A DNA stretch of 11,851 nt from Fragilaria radians (lineage: Eukaryota > Bacillariophyta > Fragilariophyceae > Fragilariales > Fragilariaceae), in the NCBI GenBank assembly GCA_900642245.1, contig CAAAJI010000027.1:253281-265131 (forward strand), read 5' to 3'. Made by a program: the position numbers and the translations under genes. Below are positions 1-8,184 of this stretch, one piece after another (positions within the stretch are counted from its first letter, which is position 1; each line of letters opens with the position of its first letter). The notes under the pieces are model-generated. The model was not told the origin of the DNA. It saw nothing but the letters and a program-made list of their open reading frames with translations, and did not search any database.

Positions 1-805
1 GGGATATTTTCAATAGGTAGTCTGAATTGGAAGTGTAACAATCCATTTCTTAAAGGCTTTGTGTATAGTGCCTGAGGAAGATACAAAGTAGGGGGTGGCA
101 TGTAGTGGGATAGAAGGTGTGTATTCGTTACAATCTGATTTGACTATACTTTTTCCCATGATGTGGTATTCATTTCATTGGTTTTCGGAGTGGGTGTAGA
201 TTTTGTCCTCTGCTCTATAGTACTTGAAACTAGCTTTAATTTGATCAGAGTCAACTATCCAATCTCCAAGCTGATATTGTAGTATTCTGCGATTCGAAAT
301 ACTAAGTTGTTGCATGACCTTTTTTCATATGAACCAGGAAGGTGATGAGGGAAGGGCTTGATTGCAAATGGGTGTTGTTCTTTTGGAGAGTTTCTTGCTT
401 TCAATCTGATCCAAACCTCATTACATATACAAGATCCGTCCTAGTCTGTGATGTCAGCCAGTGTAATAACATCTAAGTACAGTCGACAGTAATTCACATA
501 TTTGATCTCAGCATCTGATAAACCTAACTTGTAGGCTTGTTCCATAATGTAAATGTAGCCTTCTCTTAGTAGCGGCTTACTTTTGAGAGGGCATTTTACT
601 CTTATGTTGTGCTCTTGAAAGAACTCATACAAATATTTGAGCCAAACAGTTTCATCATTGACCGCCCTTGACACTTGGAAATCGAATGGGGAGTATCCAA
701 TTGCCCAGAACCAGTTTGTAATTTCTGCCTGAGTAAGCTTCCCCAATTGATTATTTTCATTTAGTCCGTGGATGAATATTTCTAGGTAGATAATACCTAC
801 TTCTA
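1..805 (-). mobile_element. Degenerate LINE-like (non-LTR) retrotransposon fragment, C-terminal part of the RT polyprotein
   Basis: The longest open frame on the minus strand covers 441-830 and includes a stretch reading NYCRLYLDVITLADITD, which resembles the segment that follows the reverse transcriptase domain in LINE-type polyproteins of protists. Past the stop at 441-443 the reading continues in the same frame (DGSCICNEVWI..., about 440-270). It then shifts frame near 280-265 (LGDWIVDSDQIKASFKYYR, with a stop near 177), and after that stop continues in frame to about 10 (NEYHIMGKSIVKSDCNEY). One former protein has therefore been broken by at least two stops and one frameshift. The element runs off the left edge. 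Its 5' side ends near 800, where Copia homology on the other strand begins, so the RT core itself is absent. Family assignment is from recalled sequence style, not a search. The relic is non-functional. Confidence 0.55.
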
Positions 806-1580
806 CTTCTATAAGCTCTATTAGAGACAAAAGTTATGGTGGTTCTTGCTTCTGGGTTTTAATAGTAGATGACTACACAGATTATTGTTGGAGCAATTTT
901 TGCAGGCAAAAGGGGACCTTAAAGTCAAGGTAATGACTTTACTTACGGACTTGAAGATAGCTGGTGTCGAAGTTAAGATCATTAGATGCGATGATTCAGG
1001 AGAGAATAAGGCATTGCAGGAAGAGTGTTGATCCAAAGGTGACGGTATTAAGTTTGAGTTTTCTGGACCTAGAACTCCTCAGCGTATTGGTAAGGTTGAA
1101 AGAAAGTTTCAAACCTTCTTTGGGAGAATTAGAGCTATTTTGAATGGCGCTGGATTAAAGGATGACCTCAGATCGGGCGTTTGGGTGGCGTGTGCCATGA
1201 CAGTTACCTTTTTATCTAATATAACTTCTGTCAAGCATCAAGAAGTTTGTCCTCATCAACTACTATTTGGATGTAAGCCTAAACTACCTGCAAGTTTAAG
1301 GTCTTTTGGTGAAATTGGAGTTGTTACTACCAAGGATAAAATTCAGGGCAAGTTGAAGAATAGAGGGACTCTCTGTATGTTTGTTGGCTACTCCGCACAT
1401 CATGCTCATGATGTCTACAGAATGCTTAATTTTGAAACGGAAATGATTATCAATTCACGTGATATTATTTGGTTAAATCAAGTCCATAAAGAATGGATTC
1501 TAAAGAAACCTAACAATCAACCAAACTATGATGACTATGATGGCGTGGAGGTGATGATTCAGTCAGTTAATAAGGACTAA
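806..1580 (+). pseudogene. Copia integrase pseudogene segment
   Basis: The recognisable part starts near 806-830 (ISSIRDKSYGGSCFWVLIVDDYTDYCW), at the beginning of the integrase catalytic core, so the upstream zinc-binding HHCC region is missing. A one-base loss in a T run at 897-901 moves the reading from the frame of 853 to that of 900. The reading then carries a TGA at 1029-1031 and is open from there to TAA 1578-1580. All three catalytic acidic residues survive. The region after the core reads as the usual Copia linker: a LFGCKPKLPASLRSFGE-like stretch, then GTLCMFVGYSAH, DVYRML and SRDIIWL. This part would insert element cDNA into the genome if intact. Confidence 0.9.
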
Positions 1581-2742
1581 AACGCTCCTGAAGATGTGAT
1601 AGACCATGATGAATTGAAAAGGAATAAAATTTTCAAGCAGATGCATCGCTTGGAGAGCAGCTTTAACCCAGATGCAACACAAGTGGTTGAGCAGTTCGAG
1701 AAAGGAAGAGAAATTCTTTTTGATTAGTCAAGTGTTGCATTATTTAGTGGCAGAGTAATAAATGAAGAACCTACCACTTTTAATCAAGCATGGAATCACG
1801 AAGATCCTAAGGTTAGAGAGAATTGGCAAGCGGCAATTAACAAAGAATTTGATGAGATAAATAAGAGGAAAGTTTGGGAAATTATAAATAAGGAAGATAT
1901 CCCAAAGAATTGAAGAACTGTTAAATGCAAATGGATCTTTAAGATCAAGAGGAATAGAGTCTATAGAGCAAGGTTAGTTGCTTGCTGTTACAGTCAAATT
2001 CCTGGAATTGACTTTAATGAAAGTTTTGCTCCGGTTATCAACAATATTTGTTTTTGAATTATGTTGATTTCAAAACTAATTTGGAACCTAAAGGCATGTA
2101 TAGTTGATGTAGAGACGGCCTTCCTACATGGAGAATTACAGGAGGAAATCTACATGAATATTCCTGAAGGTGTGAATGCTAATCCTAATGATTGTTTAAA
2201 ACGAACTAAGATAATCTATAGACTTGTCCAAAGTGCAAGAGAATTTTATAAAAAGTTAATTTCCGTTCTCAAATTGATTGGATTTAAGGAAAACAAGTCT
2301 GATCCGTGTTTATTGTCAAAATGGAGCCAGAACGACATTCTAATCATTGGGATCTATGTTGATGACTGCTTAGTGATTGGGAAGGAACCCCAGATTAATC
2401 AGTTGATTGTTGAGTTAAAGGAGAATGGATTCAACTTAAAGATCGAAAATAATCTTAAGGATTATTTAAGCTGTCGCGAGATTGAGGAGGAAGATATGAA
2501 TCGAATTTTGATCCTCCAACCCCATTTAATCAACAATTTGCAAGCTAAATTTGGAAAGGAAGTTGAGAAGAAGAGAGTTTATAAAACTCCTGGGACTCCA
2601 AGGTAAAATTGTTCGCCCTAGTGATGAGGATGATGCCAATGATGAGAATTTGCAAAGCAGATACCGTTCTGGAGTAGGAATGCTTCTTTATCTCACAAAA
2701 TATTCTCAACCTGATTTATGCAATGTGGTTAGAGAACTGTAA
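1581..2742 (+). pseudogene. Copia reverse transcriptase pseudogene segment
   Basis: The reading continues in the integrase frame after the stop at 1578-1580 and is interrupted by stops at 1725, 1911 and 2055. It includes the pre-RT stretch ENWQAAINKEFDEINKR (about 1819-1869), the RARLVACCYSQIPGIDFNESFAPV entry region of the polymerase (about 1966-2038), the VDVETAFLHGEL core and the YVDD box. At 2604-2606 a stop replaces what looks like a lost two-base step, and the reading resumes one frame over as KIVRPSDEDDANDENLQSRY and GMLLYLTKYSQPDL up to 2742. The polymerase core 2061-2603 is the longest intact piece. There are no transfer signs beyond those of the element itself. Confidence 0.92.
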
Positions 2743-3348
2743 AATGTATGGACAAGGCAACAAGGGGCACTTATCTTGAGATGTTGCGAGTGATTAAATT
2801 TGTAATTGACACCAAAAATTTTGGTCTCGGAGTTCAAGCCAAAAGAAAACTCAAAAATTGGAGTCTCCGCGTATTTTGTGATAGCGATTGGGCGGGAGAT
2901 TCTAAGACTAGAATCAGTGTGACCGGTTTCATTGTCTACTTAATGAATGTTCCTGTTTGCTGGAGATCAAAGGCTCAAAGAGATGAAACTCTTTTGAGTA
3001 GTGAGGCAGAATATATTGCCATATCAGAGGCAGTAAAGGAAATCAAATCCATCTATTACTTACTGCAAGGGATTGGAATTGGATATTGAACTTCCAATTA
3101 TTGTGAAGACCGATAATATTGGTGCAATGTTTATGACGCAAAATTCCTCATCTGGCATGAGAACTTGTCATGTAGATACTAGATATCACTACATCCGTGA
3201 GAAAGTGGAAGATGGAATCATCAAAATTGAATTTGTCAAGTCCATGGAAAATGACTCCAATATTTTTACGAAGAACGTCACGCAAGAGATTTATGAGAAA
3301 CACGTCAAGAATTTTTTGGAAGATGCTACTGGAGAGTACAATGACTGA
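2743..3348 (+). pseudogene. Copia RNase H pseudogene segment
   Basis: A single missing base near 2741-2743 separates this piece from the RT. The frame is then open from MDKATRGTYLEML (2748) to a stop at 3087-3089. A frame change near 3065-3085 leads to ELPIIVKTDNIGAMF, which is open to TGA at 3346-3348. The Asp residues of the RNase H active site are visible in FCDSDW, SEAEYIA and KTDN. The closing stretch (FVKSMENDSNIFTKNVTQEI, about 3232-3291) corresponds to the family's NDADLFTKN-type ending, so the pol 3' end is essentially complete. Confidence 0.92.
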
Positions 3349-3631
3349 ACGTTTTGGTATAGGAAGGGTATTGGAATTTGGAGTTATCCCTTACATTCAT
3401 TTATGTATATGTTTGTTTATGGTTATCCATTAGAGATATTTATATTTATTCTGTGCGAACAGCAGAAAACTTCATTGTTTTAGCAATAGTTTATGTGAAG
3501 TATTTTAGTGATTACAAATTTAATTTGAACATCCTTTGAAGCTTCTCTTCTATCTTTTTAGTCATTCTTTGTTTTTAGACGACATTTCAACATAGTGATG
3601 TAGCCCCTGGAGACTCTTTCTGTATTGCAAG

Positions 3632-3778
3632 ATGCAGGCATTCCAGAGATGGGTAAACCAATGCAATTCCTTGAGGAATTTTGCAAGAACTAAGGACTGG
3701 TTTCCAGAATTTCATTTTCAAATTAGAAAATCTTTTGGGAAAGACGCTTATCAACAAGCTTTTGCATTTGCTATCTAA
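3632..3778 (+). CDS. Possible coding remnant or exon of 48 codons, unknown function
   Basis: The open frame begins at ATG 3632-3634 and ends at TAA 3776-3778. It can be extended upstream to just after a TGA near 3597 (about 60 codons without a stop). The translation is rich in aromatic residues and looks protein-like: RWVNQCNSLRNFARTKDWF, then PEFHFQIRKSFGKDAYQQAF, a pattern compatible with two or three helices. I do not recognise a family. It lies 280 bp past the Copia relic and could be another retroelement piece or an exon of an unidentified gene. A longer open frame on the opposite strand (3587-3793) overlaps it completely, so chance is a real possibility. Confidence 0.2.
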   Translation: MQAFQRWVNQCNSLRNFARTKDWFPEFHFQIRKSFGKDAYQQAFAFAI

Positions 3779-3837
3779 CACATCTCTTGGCATGTTTTAA
3801 TGTCAAACCAAATGAAATGCATTTATATACGTATTTC

Positions 3838-3870
3838 CGTAAATGGTATATTTTCGTAAACGGTATATTT
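3838..3870. repeat. Imperfect 17-bp tandem duplication
   Basis: CGTAAATGGTATATTT (3838-3853) is followed by CGTAAACGGTATATTT (3855-3870). The two copies match at 15 of 16 positions and are offset by 17 bp. It is short and AT-rich, with no known role. It could be replication slippage or a paired regulatory motif. Confidence 0.8.
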
Positions 3871-4411
3871 CTGGCAAAAACATCTTTATTGATTCCTGTC
3901 CAAATTTTGGATGCTCCAATGATTGGAAAAATCATCTTTTGATGTATTCATTTGACAGGATTACATGTAACACTTATTGAATCATATCATGAAGGTGTCT
4001 ATACTTGCATAATAATAGCGGGGATTCTGTTTCACAGTTTGCTGTTGCAATATGAAATTGGATGTGACCAAATCGCCTTTCTTATACAAGGAAAAACCAT
4101 CATAAAAGCCAAGTCTACTCCCAATTGTATAATGTAGATGGATCACCAAAGAACATATGTAAACAATTTTTAAGTACACTTGATATTGTGAAGATCCAAA
4201 TTACAATCATGAGACACATGGCACACAATCCGTGATGGAATGGTTTACTAGATATCCTTTCTTGAATTCTTCCCTGCTCTACTAGTTTATGTCAAGGATT
4301 CTAAACTGGCATATATTTAATTGTTTTGCAGCAGCATGCAAAAATCAGTCCAATTGAGTTTTTGCATTATGCTATTCCATATATTGTTTTGAAACAGAAT
4401 ACAAACCTAGA

Positions 4412-6483
4412 CTAGTCACATTTGACTTGACAATATAAATATTGAACAAAGAAATGACTAAATTGGAAAGACACAGATCCAAGCATCAAGAAAACAGCAA
4501 CTGAAATAATTCCCATGTATCCAAAATAAAAGGAAATCTGCAGGGCTCCTTTCATGTAAGTGTATTGGTGAAAGTAAATGAAGGAGTAGATGTAAATGAC
4601 AACACCAATCATTCCTCCATGCAGAAAGGAAGTCCACCACCAGCAGTGGTTGTCTTGTGCTAATTGAAAGTAAAGCAAGGATACTGTAATGATGGATGTC
4701 ACAAGTATCAGGAGGGTGAATGCAAAAAACAGCATTGTAAAGGATGTGTAGCTCTGATAACTCCACATGGAATCCAAAAGACTGTGTAGTTCAATGTAGA
4801 TTATCGGAAAGGGAAGGAATCCACAAATGAGATATTGGAATATTTTGGTTCTGTAGAATGGCATCTTTTTTTGATGTATTTGTTGCGTTACTTCTGTAGT
4901 TCCTTGTGTTTCAGATAGTACCTGAATTTTGTGATTTTGGACACGAGTCCATGCACCGAGCATACCTCCCAACATGGAAAGTGGAATGCCAAAGAATCCA
5001 AAGACAGCAATTACAGTTGGAATGGTTTTTGTGCAGGATACTGCAGCTGTTGATTTATATGCCAATGCGATTAAGTTTGTACACATGACTACCACAAGAA
5101 GAGTAAGAGGAAAGAGAAATGTAGTCATGAGAATACATCGAAAAAAAGACTTTCCACGAAGTTTTCGATAGAGTTTTACTGAAGTATAACTGCCAAACAA
5201 GGAGGAAAGAGAATATACCATGACCACAGCCAATAGGATAGATCCACGTCTATTCATCCAGGGGTTGATACCATGACAGAAAGCAAGTCCAAACAAACAG
5301 AAAGTAGTGAACAAAAGATGATTTCCAGCTCCAACAAGGGAACAAAGGATGATAGGACAATTAGGGGAACGAAATACGTCTCTTTGGATCAACTTCCATC
5401 CAAAATCCTTATTCTCATTGTCATCATGATAATCATTCTTATTGTCCACATTTTTCATATATCGAGAGAAGTCATTCTTAAGAAGACGAATTAAGTTGCA
5501 TGCTAGGAAGGCAGATATAAGAAGGACAAAGGCAATAGAGTAAAATTCCAAGGTCCGTGATACGAAAAATTCAGAATTTGTGGAATATCGAGACATGCGA
5601 TTCTCCCAATGGAGGTTATCTTCCTGGATCCATTTTACAGAATATGAGAATTGGATGTCCGTCATTATTGAATCATTTGATGGACTCGTACTGATATCTT
5701 GACGATGTGAGATCTATCCATATTTATAGTCATTGGATAAGGAAGGAAAGTAGAACGGAGTAAGTTTCCTAACATCTGCAATGGGATTACAGCACGGTTT
5801 TCTGTATCTCACTTACTTACACCAGTAATCATTCTGGCCGATACGATACGATCCTGGTTATACCCTAATAGGAATTGTACATGTGGAAAGAGGAAATATC
5901 GATGTTTCCCATCGACGTTACGTACAAGGAAACGACTCTCCACAAGATCTCCGATGTATCCCCACATTGGTAAATCATCGTCGATGACCATTTCAAAAAA
6001 ATAGTGGTTCTGTATAGCCATCCTAAACTGATCCATAGAAGTCTTATTAAGACTCATTTGACATAATAGACGCCAATCGAAAGAATCACCAAATGTTATA
6101 TTGTAGGGTTCAATTTGTGAATCTGAAGGATCATTATACTTTGAATCATCCTCCAAAAGCCCAACCAACCGGTCTTTCCAGAAATAAAAGTATGATTGGA
6201 CTTTTGATTGGATATGATTGTTTTGCTGTATTGTATTCCTAGTATTCTGTCGCTTCTCTTGTTGCGATGATTGACAAAATGGGAGTGTATCATAATAATT
6301 GTACGTTTCGGAAGGATTATGGTATGGACTTTGTACGATAGCAATGTGATAACAAACAAACAAAAAAGGATGATACGTTAGAAGGAAAGGAAAAGTACAA
6401 GCGATTGTAAAAACGTCTTTACCTTACCCCAATTTGGTTATCCGAACAGAAACTTCATCGTGTAGTCGATAATTTAATTTCAT
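4412..6483 (-). CDS. Transmembrane 9 superfamily (nonaspanin/EMP70) protein, TM9SF3-like, three exons
   Basis: TM9SF proteins are nine-span membrane proteins of the Golgi and endosomes. The proposed exons are 6483-6428, 6328-5813 and 5690-4412 (616 residues, within the family's usual 590-660). Exon 1 gives the ...DEVSVRITKLG start of the lumenal domain. Exon 2 gives the signature PYHNPSETYNYY, LPFC, FFEMVIDDDLPMWGYIGD and GYNQDRIV. Exon 3 gives FSYSVKW, GWKLIQRDVFR, CGFLPFPIIYIE, WWWTSFL and SFYFGYM. Nine hydrophobic segments lie in exon 3, at residues of about 41-62, 105-129, 141-164, 177-203, 213-238, 275-300, 308-332, 347-366 and 377-402 counted from the ATG at 5665. The protein ends VKCD, fitting the KxD/E COPI-binding signal known for this family. 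Oddities: no signal peptide is visible at the ATG 6483-6481 (an in-frame TAG lies six bases upstream), so a first exon may be missing. The identity is firm; the N-terminus and exact splice sites are not. Confidence 0.93.
5691..5812 (-). other. TM9SF intron 2 (about 122 bp) with three staggered donors
   Basis: An intron is required because exon 2 meets a stop at 5811-5809 and exon 3's frame has a TAG upstream near 5712. The donor region reads GTAAGTAAGTGAGA, offering GT sites at 5820, 5816 and 5812 in phases 0, 1 and 2. Acceptor AGs end at 5698, 5691 and 5685. Frame is kept by 5812 with 5691 (TATCAG acceptor, my preference), 5812 with 5685, or 5816 with 5698. The proteins differ by only a few residues around ITGV...TSPSNDS. 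Confidence 0.75.
6329..6427 (-). other. TM9SF intron 1 (99 bp, GT-AG)
   Basis: On the minus strand the donor is GG|GTAAGG at 6427 and the acceptor is TACAAAG|TCC ending at 6329, preceded by a T-rich stretch. It is a phase 2 intron: GG plus T rebuilds a Gly codon and gives KLG-PYHNP, exactly the conserved TM9SF junction. The open frame that begins at 6363 with ATG is therefore partly intron readthrough, not the true start. Confidence 0.85.
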
Positions 6484-7176
6484 TCTCTATCCTTCATGTG
6501 TCCGTATCATGACACTTCTGATCAAACGTAACTACTCGTCTACGACGGTAGTCAAAAATTTACGCTGGAGCAAAAAGATCTCCTAACATCCTACCTACAC
6601 TCGTTTTCTTATCTCGAATAACATTTCCTTTCAGATTTGGCGTCATCACAATACACTTTCTATAACTAGAATTATGTTTATTGGTGGAATTGAAAGAACT
6701 ACCATTCCTCAGCATTCGGAAACAAATCATGGGATTAAGTAACATTCCATAATGATTTTAGACTATATTATTTATCAGTCTTTGTAAGACAAGTAAACCA
6801 TGAGTTATATGTATGCCCCAGTGTTGGAGATATCCCATACTATTGATGCAAGTAAGCATGGAGAAAAGGTATTATCTTTAGTTGCTCATCTACATATGGA
6901 TAGTCGTTTATAGATTTTTGATTACCAATAAAAAAGCATGATGCAGCAAATTAGTTGTTGCCTAAGTTAGTGTAATCCTAATGATTTGGATTCTATTACC
7001 ACTTCAAATTCTAAAATGACTCAAAAAGAATTCGGAATGATCAATGTAGCATTTACATTACATTTATCCTTTAAATTTTTTCGCTACGGAAGTTTTAGGT
7101 ATGCTGCATTTTTTCCTAAAAGTCAAATTGCAGCACATGTCCTCTTCATCGGATTGCCTTTCTTTGGAAACAGGTG
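6484..7176. other. Spacer upstream of the TM9SF gene
   Basis: This should contain the TM9SF promoter, its 5' untranslated region and perhaps a missing first exon. I looked for a hydrophobic signal-peptide exon on the minus strand between 6500 and 6900 and saw none. A 61-codon minus-strand frame (6745-6560, reading ...KTSVGRMLGDLFAPA) has no recognisable family and ends before the gene. A plus-strand frame near 6986-7177 has only a TTG start. An ATG near 6511 on the plus strand opens about 26 codons. None is convincing. Confidence 0.5.
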
Positions 7177-7341
7177 ATGTTATTGGGGATTGGTGTCTTT
7201 ACCCACCTATCCTTGATGCGAGGATGGGTAAATGCAAAGGCTAAGTTAGCTGAGGCTGTTTTTGATTTACGAGCAAAAGGAAAGAACATTGAAATTAAGA
7301 TAATTTCACAACTAAATTCTAAGAAGTTGTTTAACAAATAA
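7177..7341 (+). CDS. Possible small protein or terminal exon (54 codons), unknown function
   Basis: The frame is open from just after a TAA at 7117-7119, has its first ATG at 7177-7179 and stops at 7339-7341. From that ATG it would give a short hydrophobic segment (MLLGIGVFTHLSLM) followed by a basic amphipathic tail (NAKAKLAEAVFDLRAKGKN..., ending KKLFNK). Upstream, a T-rich tract followed by TTGCAG (ending at 7134) looks like a splice acceptor, so this may be a last exon. The only upstream donor that keeps frame (AG|GTATGC, about 7100) would leave a 35-bp intron, which is too short to be believable. A second ATG at 7137 opens a different 34-codon frame, and the opposite strand is also open (7367-7146). 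I do not recognise the protein. An A run follows the stop directly. Confidence 0.22.
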   Translation: MLLGIGVFTHLSLMRGWVNAKAKLAEAVFDLRAKGKNIEIKIISQLNSKKLFNK

Positions 7342-8106
7342 AAAAAAAGATAACAACTTAGGTACAAGTGGTACAGTACCAGATGGTCATCACTATAGAA
7401 AGAGAGAAATCTAGCAATTGTTCTGTAAAGAATGATTCACTTGACTGACAGTTGATTTTAATATCTCTGAATACAACAAAATCTCTTGTTTGTGCAAAAT
7501 GTTGAGGATGTTGGTACTTAAATTTTACTGCAATCCTATCAAGATTTCTAAATATTCATGTACAATTCTGACGAAAGACACGTTATTTATCAAGAGAATA
7601 TGATTTTGAGGGTACAAAACGTATGGAGCGAGGTTGATGGAGAGGAGATTCAGCAATGTGAACTCTTCAGTGACAAGTGAGACACCAACAGAGATGCATC
7701 AATACCAATATTGATGGATAGTATTGAAGAAAAATCGAGTAGATGTATTATCCAAACATGCGTTATCTACCATATATGTGTCAGCAATATGTGACTTCTT
7801 TCATGTAGTTAAGAATTGGGTAAAGGAGGAGGGAGATCATAATGTGTATTCGTAACATTTTTTTTGTAAGCACGTGAGCAACACACAAAACAATACTTTG
7901 ATTCATAAAAAGAAGCTATGTGGTATTATTCATTTGTGCCATGACGACTCGAAGTTGAATTCCATGAAAGATCCGAATAATTGAGAAACCAGTAGCATTG
8001 TTTGGTTGTTGTGACGCAGCATCAAATCTTACATCACGTTACGTTCCCCATCCCGAAAAAATACTTTTTTCTTGCGGCCGATTCTCAATTGGCTAAAGCG
8101 CCTAAA

Positions 8107-8135
8107 GAGGCTTTTTGATTTCCAAGAAGAGCCTC
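8107..8135. repeat. Small inverted repeat (hairpin) upstream of the WD40 gene
   Basis: GAGGCT and AGCCTC pair across a spacer of about 17 bases. The left arm also pairs with the preceding GCCTAAAG (GCCT/AGGC), so two mutually exclusive small hairpins are possible. There is no U-rich terminator logic in this eukaryotic setting, and no function is inferred. Confidence 0.4.
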
Positions 8136-8178
8136 ATTTTTAATGCACTCAAATATAATTTTCGACCAGCAAAACCTT

Positions 8179-8184
8179 TATAAA
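8179..8184 (+). promoter_or_regulatory. Possible TATA box for the WD40 gene
   Basis: TATAAA within CCTTTATAAAGG lies 158 bases upstream of the chosen ATG at 8342. It is the only clear TATAAA-type match in the 300 bases before this gene. In an AT-rich genome such a match is expected by chance fairly often, so the support is weak. Confidence 0.25.

Larger units (their letters stand above)
806..3348 (+). mobile_element. Degenerate Copia-type (CoDi-like) LTR retrotransposon pol: integrase, RT and RNase H
   Basis: Pol domains occur in the Copia order. Integrase: catalytic triad Asp (868-873, in VDDYTDY), Asp (990-992, in RCDDSGEN) and Glu (1098-1100, in PQRIGKVERKF). Reverse transcriptase: AFLHGELQEEIYMNIPEG near 2120-2170 and the YVDD catalytic box at 2355-2366. 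RNase H: FCDSDWAGD near 2874-2900, SSEAEYIA near 2998-3020, KTDNIGAMFM near 3106-3135, and a tail reading HVDTRYHYIREKVEDGIIK. The wording matches diatom CoDi elements. The frame is broken by stops at 1029-1031, 1578-1580, 1725-1727, 1911-1913 and 2055-2057, and by frameshifts near 900, 2604, 2741 and 3065-3085. Gag, protease and the 5' LTR are absent; the 5' end is cut inside the integrase at the LINE junction. No 3' LTR can be proven without its partner. The element is inactive by itself. Confidence 0.93.
3349..4411. other. AT-rich spacer between the Copia relic and the TM9SF gene
   Basis: The first 150-200 bases after the Copia stop are where a 3' LTR would lie. A purine-rich run (AGGAAGGG, about 3361-3368) could be a polypurine tract, but no LTR ends can be defined because the 5' copy is missing. 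Within the spacer are a 48-codon open frame (3632-3778) and a 17-bp tandem duplication (3838-3870), both listed separately. Open frames around 3952-4179 on both strands have no recognisable motif. The right part (about 4300-4411) is presumably the 3' untranslated region of the TM9SF gene. No convincing gene is seen. Confidence 0.6.

Noticed and set aside
821..1036. 71-codon minus-strand frame
   Set aside because: It lies antisense to the Copia integrase core, whose catalytic motifs are clear on the plus strand.
3197..3433. 78-codon plus-strand frame overlapping the Copia end
   Set aside because: It is a shifted reading of the RNase H tail; the motif-bearing frame is the one ending at 3348.
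3587..3793. 68-codon minus-strand frame
   Set aside because: It is antisense to a more protein-like plus-strand reading and has no recognisable motif; neither strand is certain.
3952..4179. Opposed 61- and 65-codon frames
   Set aside because: They overlap on both strands, have no motif, and the plus-strand one has only a TTG start; probably chance in AT-rich DNA.
4458..5494. Several frames overlapping TM9SF exon 3 on both strands (4458-4766, 4906-5088, 4974-5171, 5273-5494)
   Set aside because: They are shadows of the 417-codon TM9SF frame, which carries the nine membrane segments and family motifs.
6329..6363. ATG at 6363 as the TM9SF start
   Set aside because: The bases 6363-6329 are the end of intron 1; splicing restores the conserved KLG-PYHNP junction, while starting here would lose part of the lumenal domain.
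6560..6745. 61-codon minus-strand frame as the missing TM9SF signal-peptide exon
   Set aside because: The translation is polar and basic with no signal-peptide-like hydrophobic core, and it ends in a stop before the gene.
8071..8125. tRNA-like stretch (CTCAATTGGCTAAAGCGCC resembles a tRNA D-arm/A box)
   Set aside because: There is no matching T-arm/B box, no acceptor-stem pairing and no 5-bp anticodon stem with a 7-base loop.
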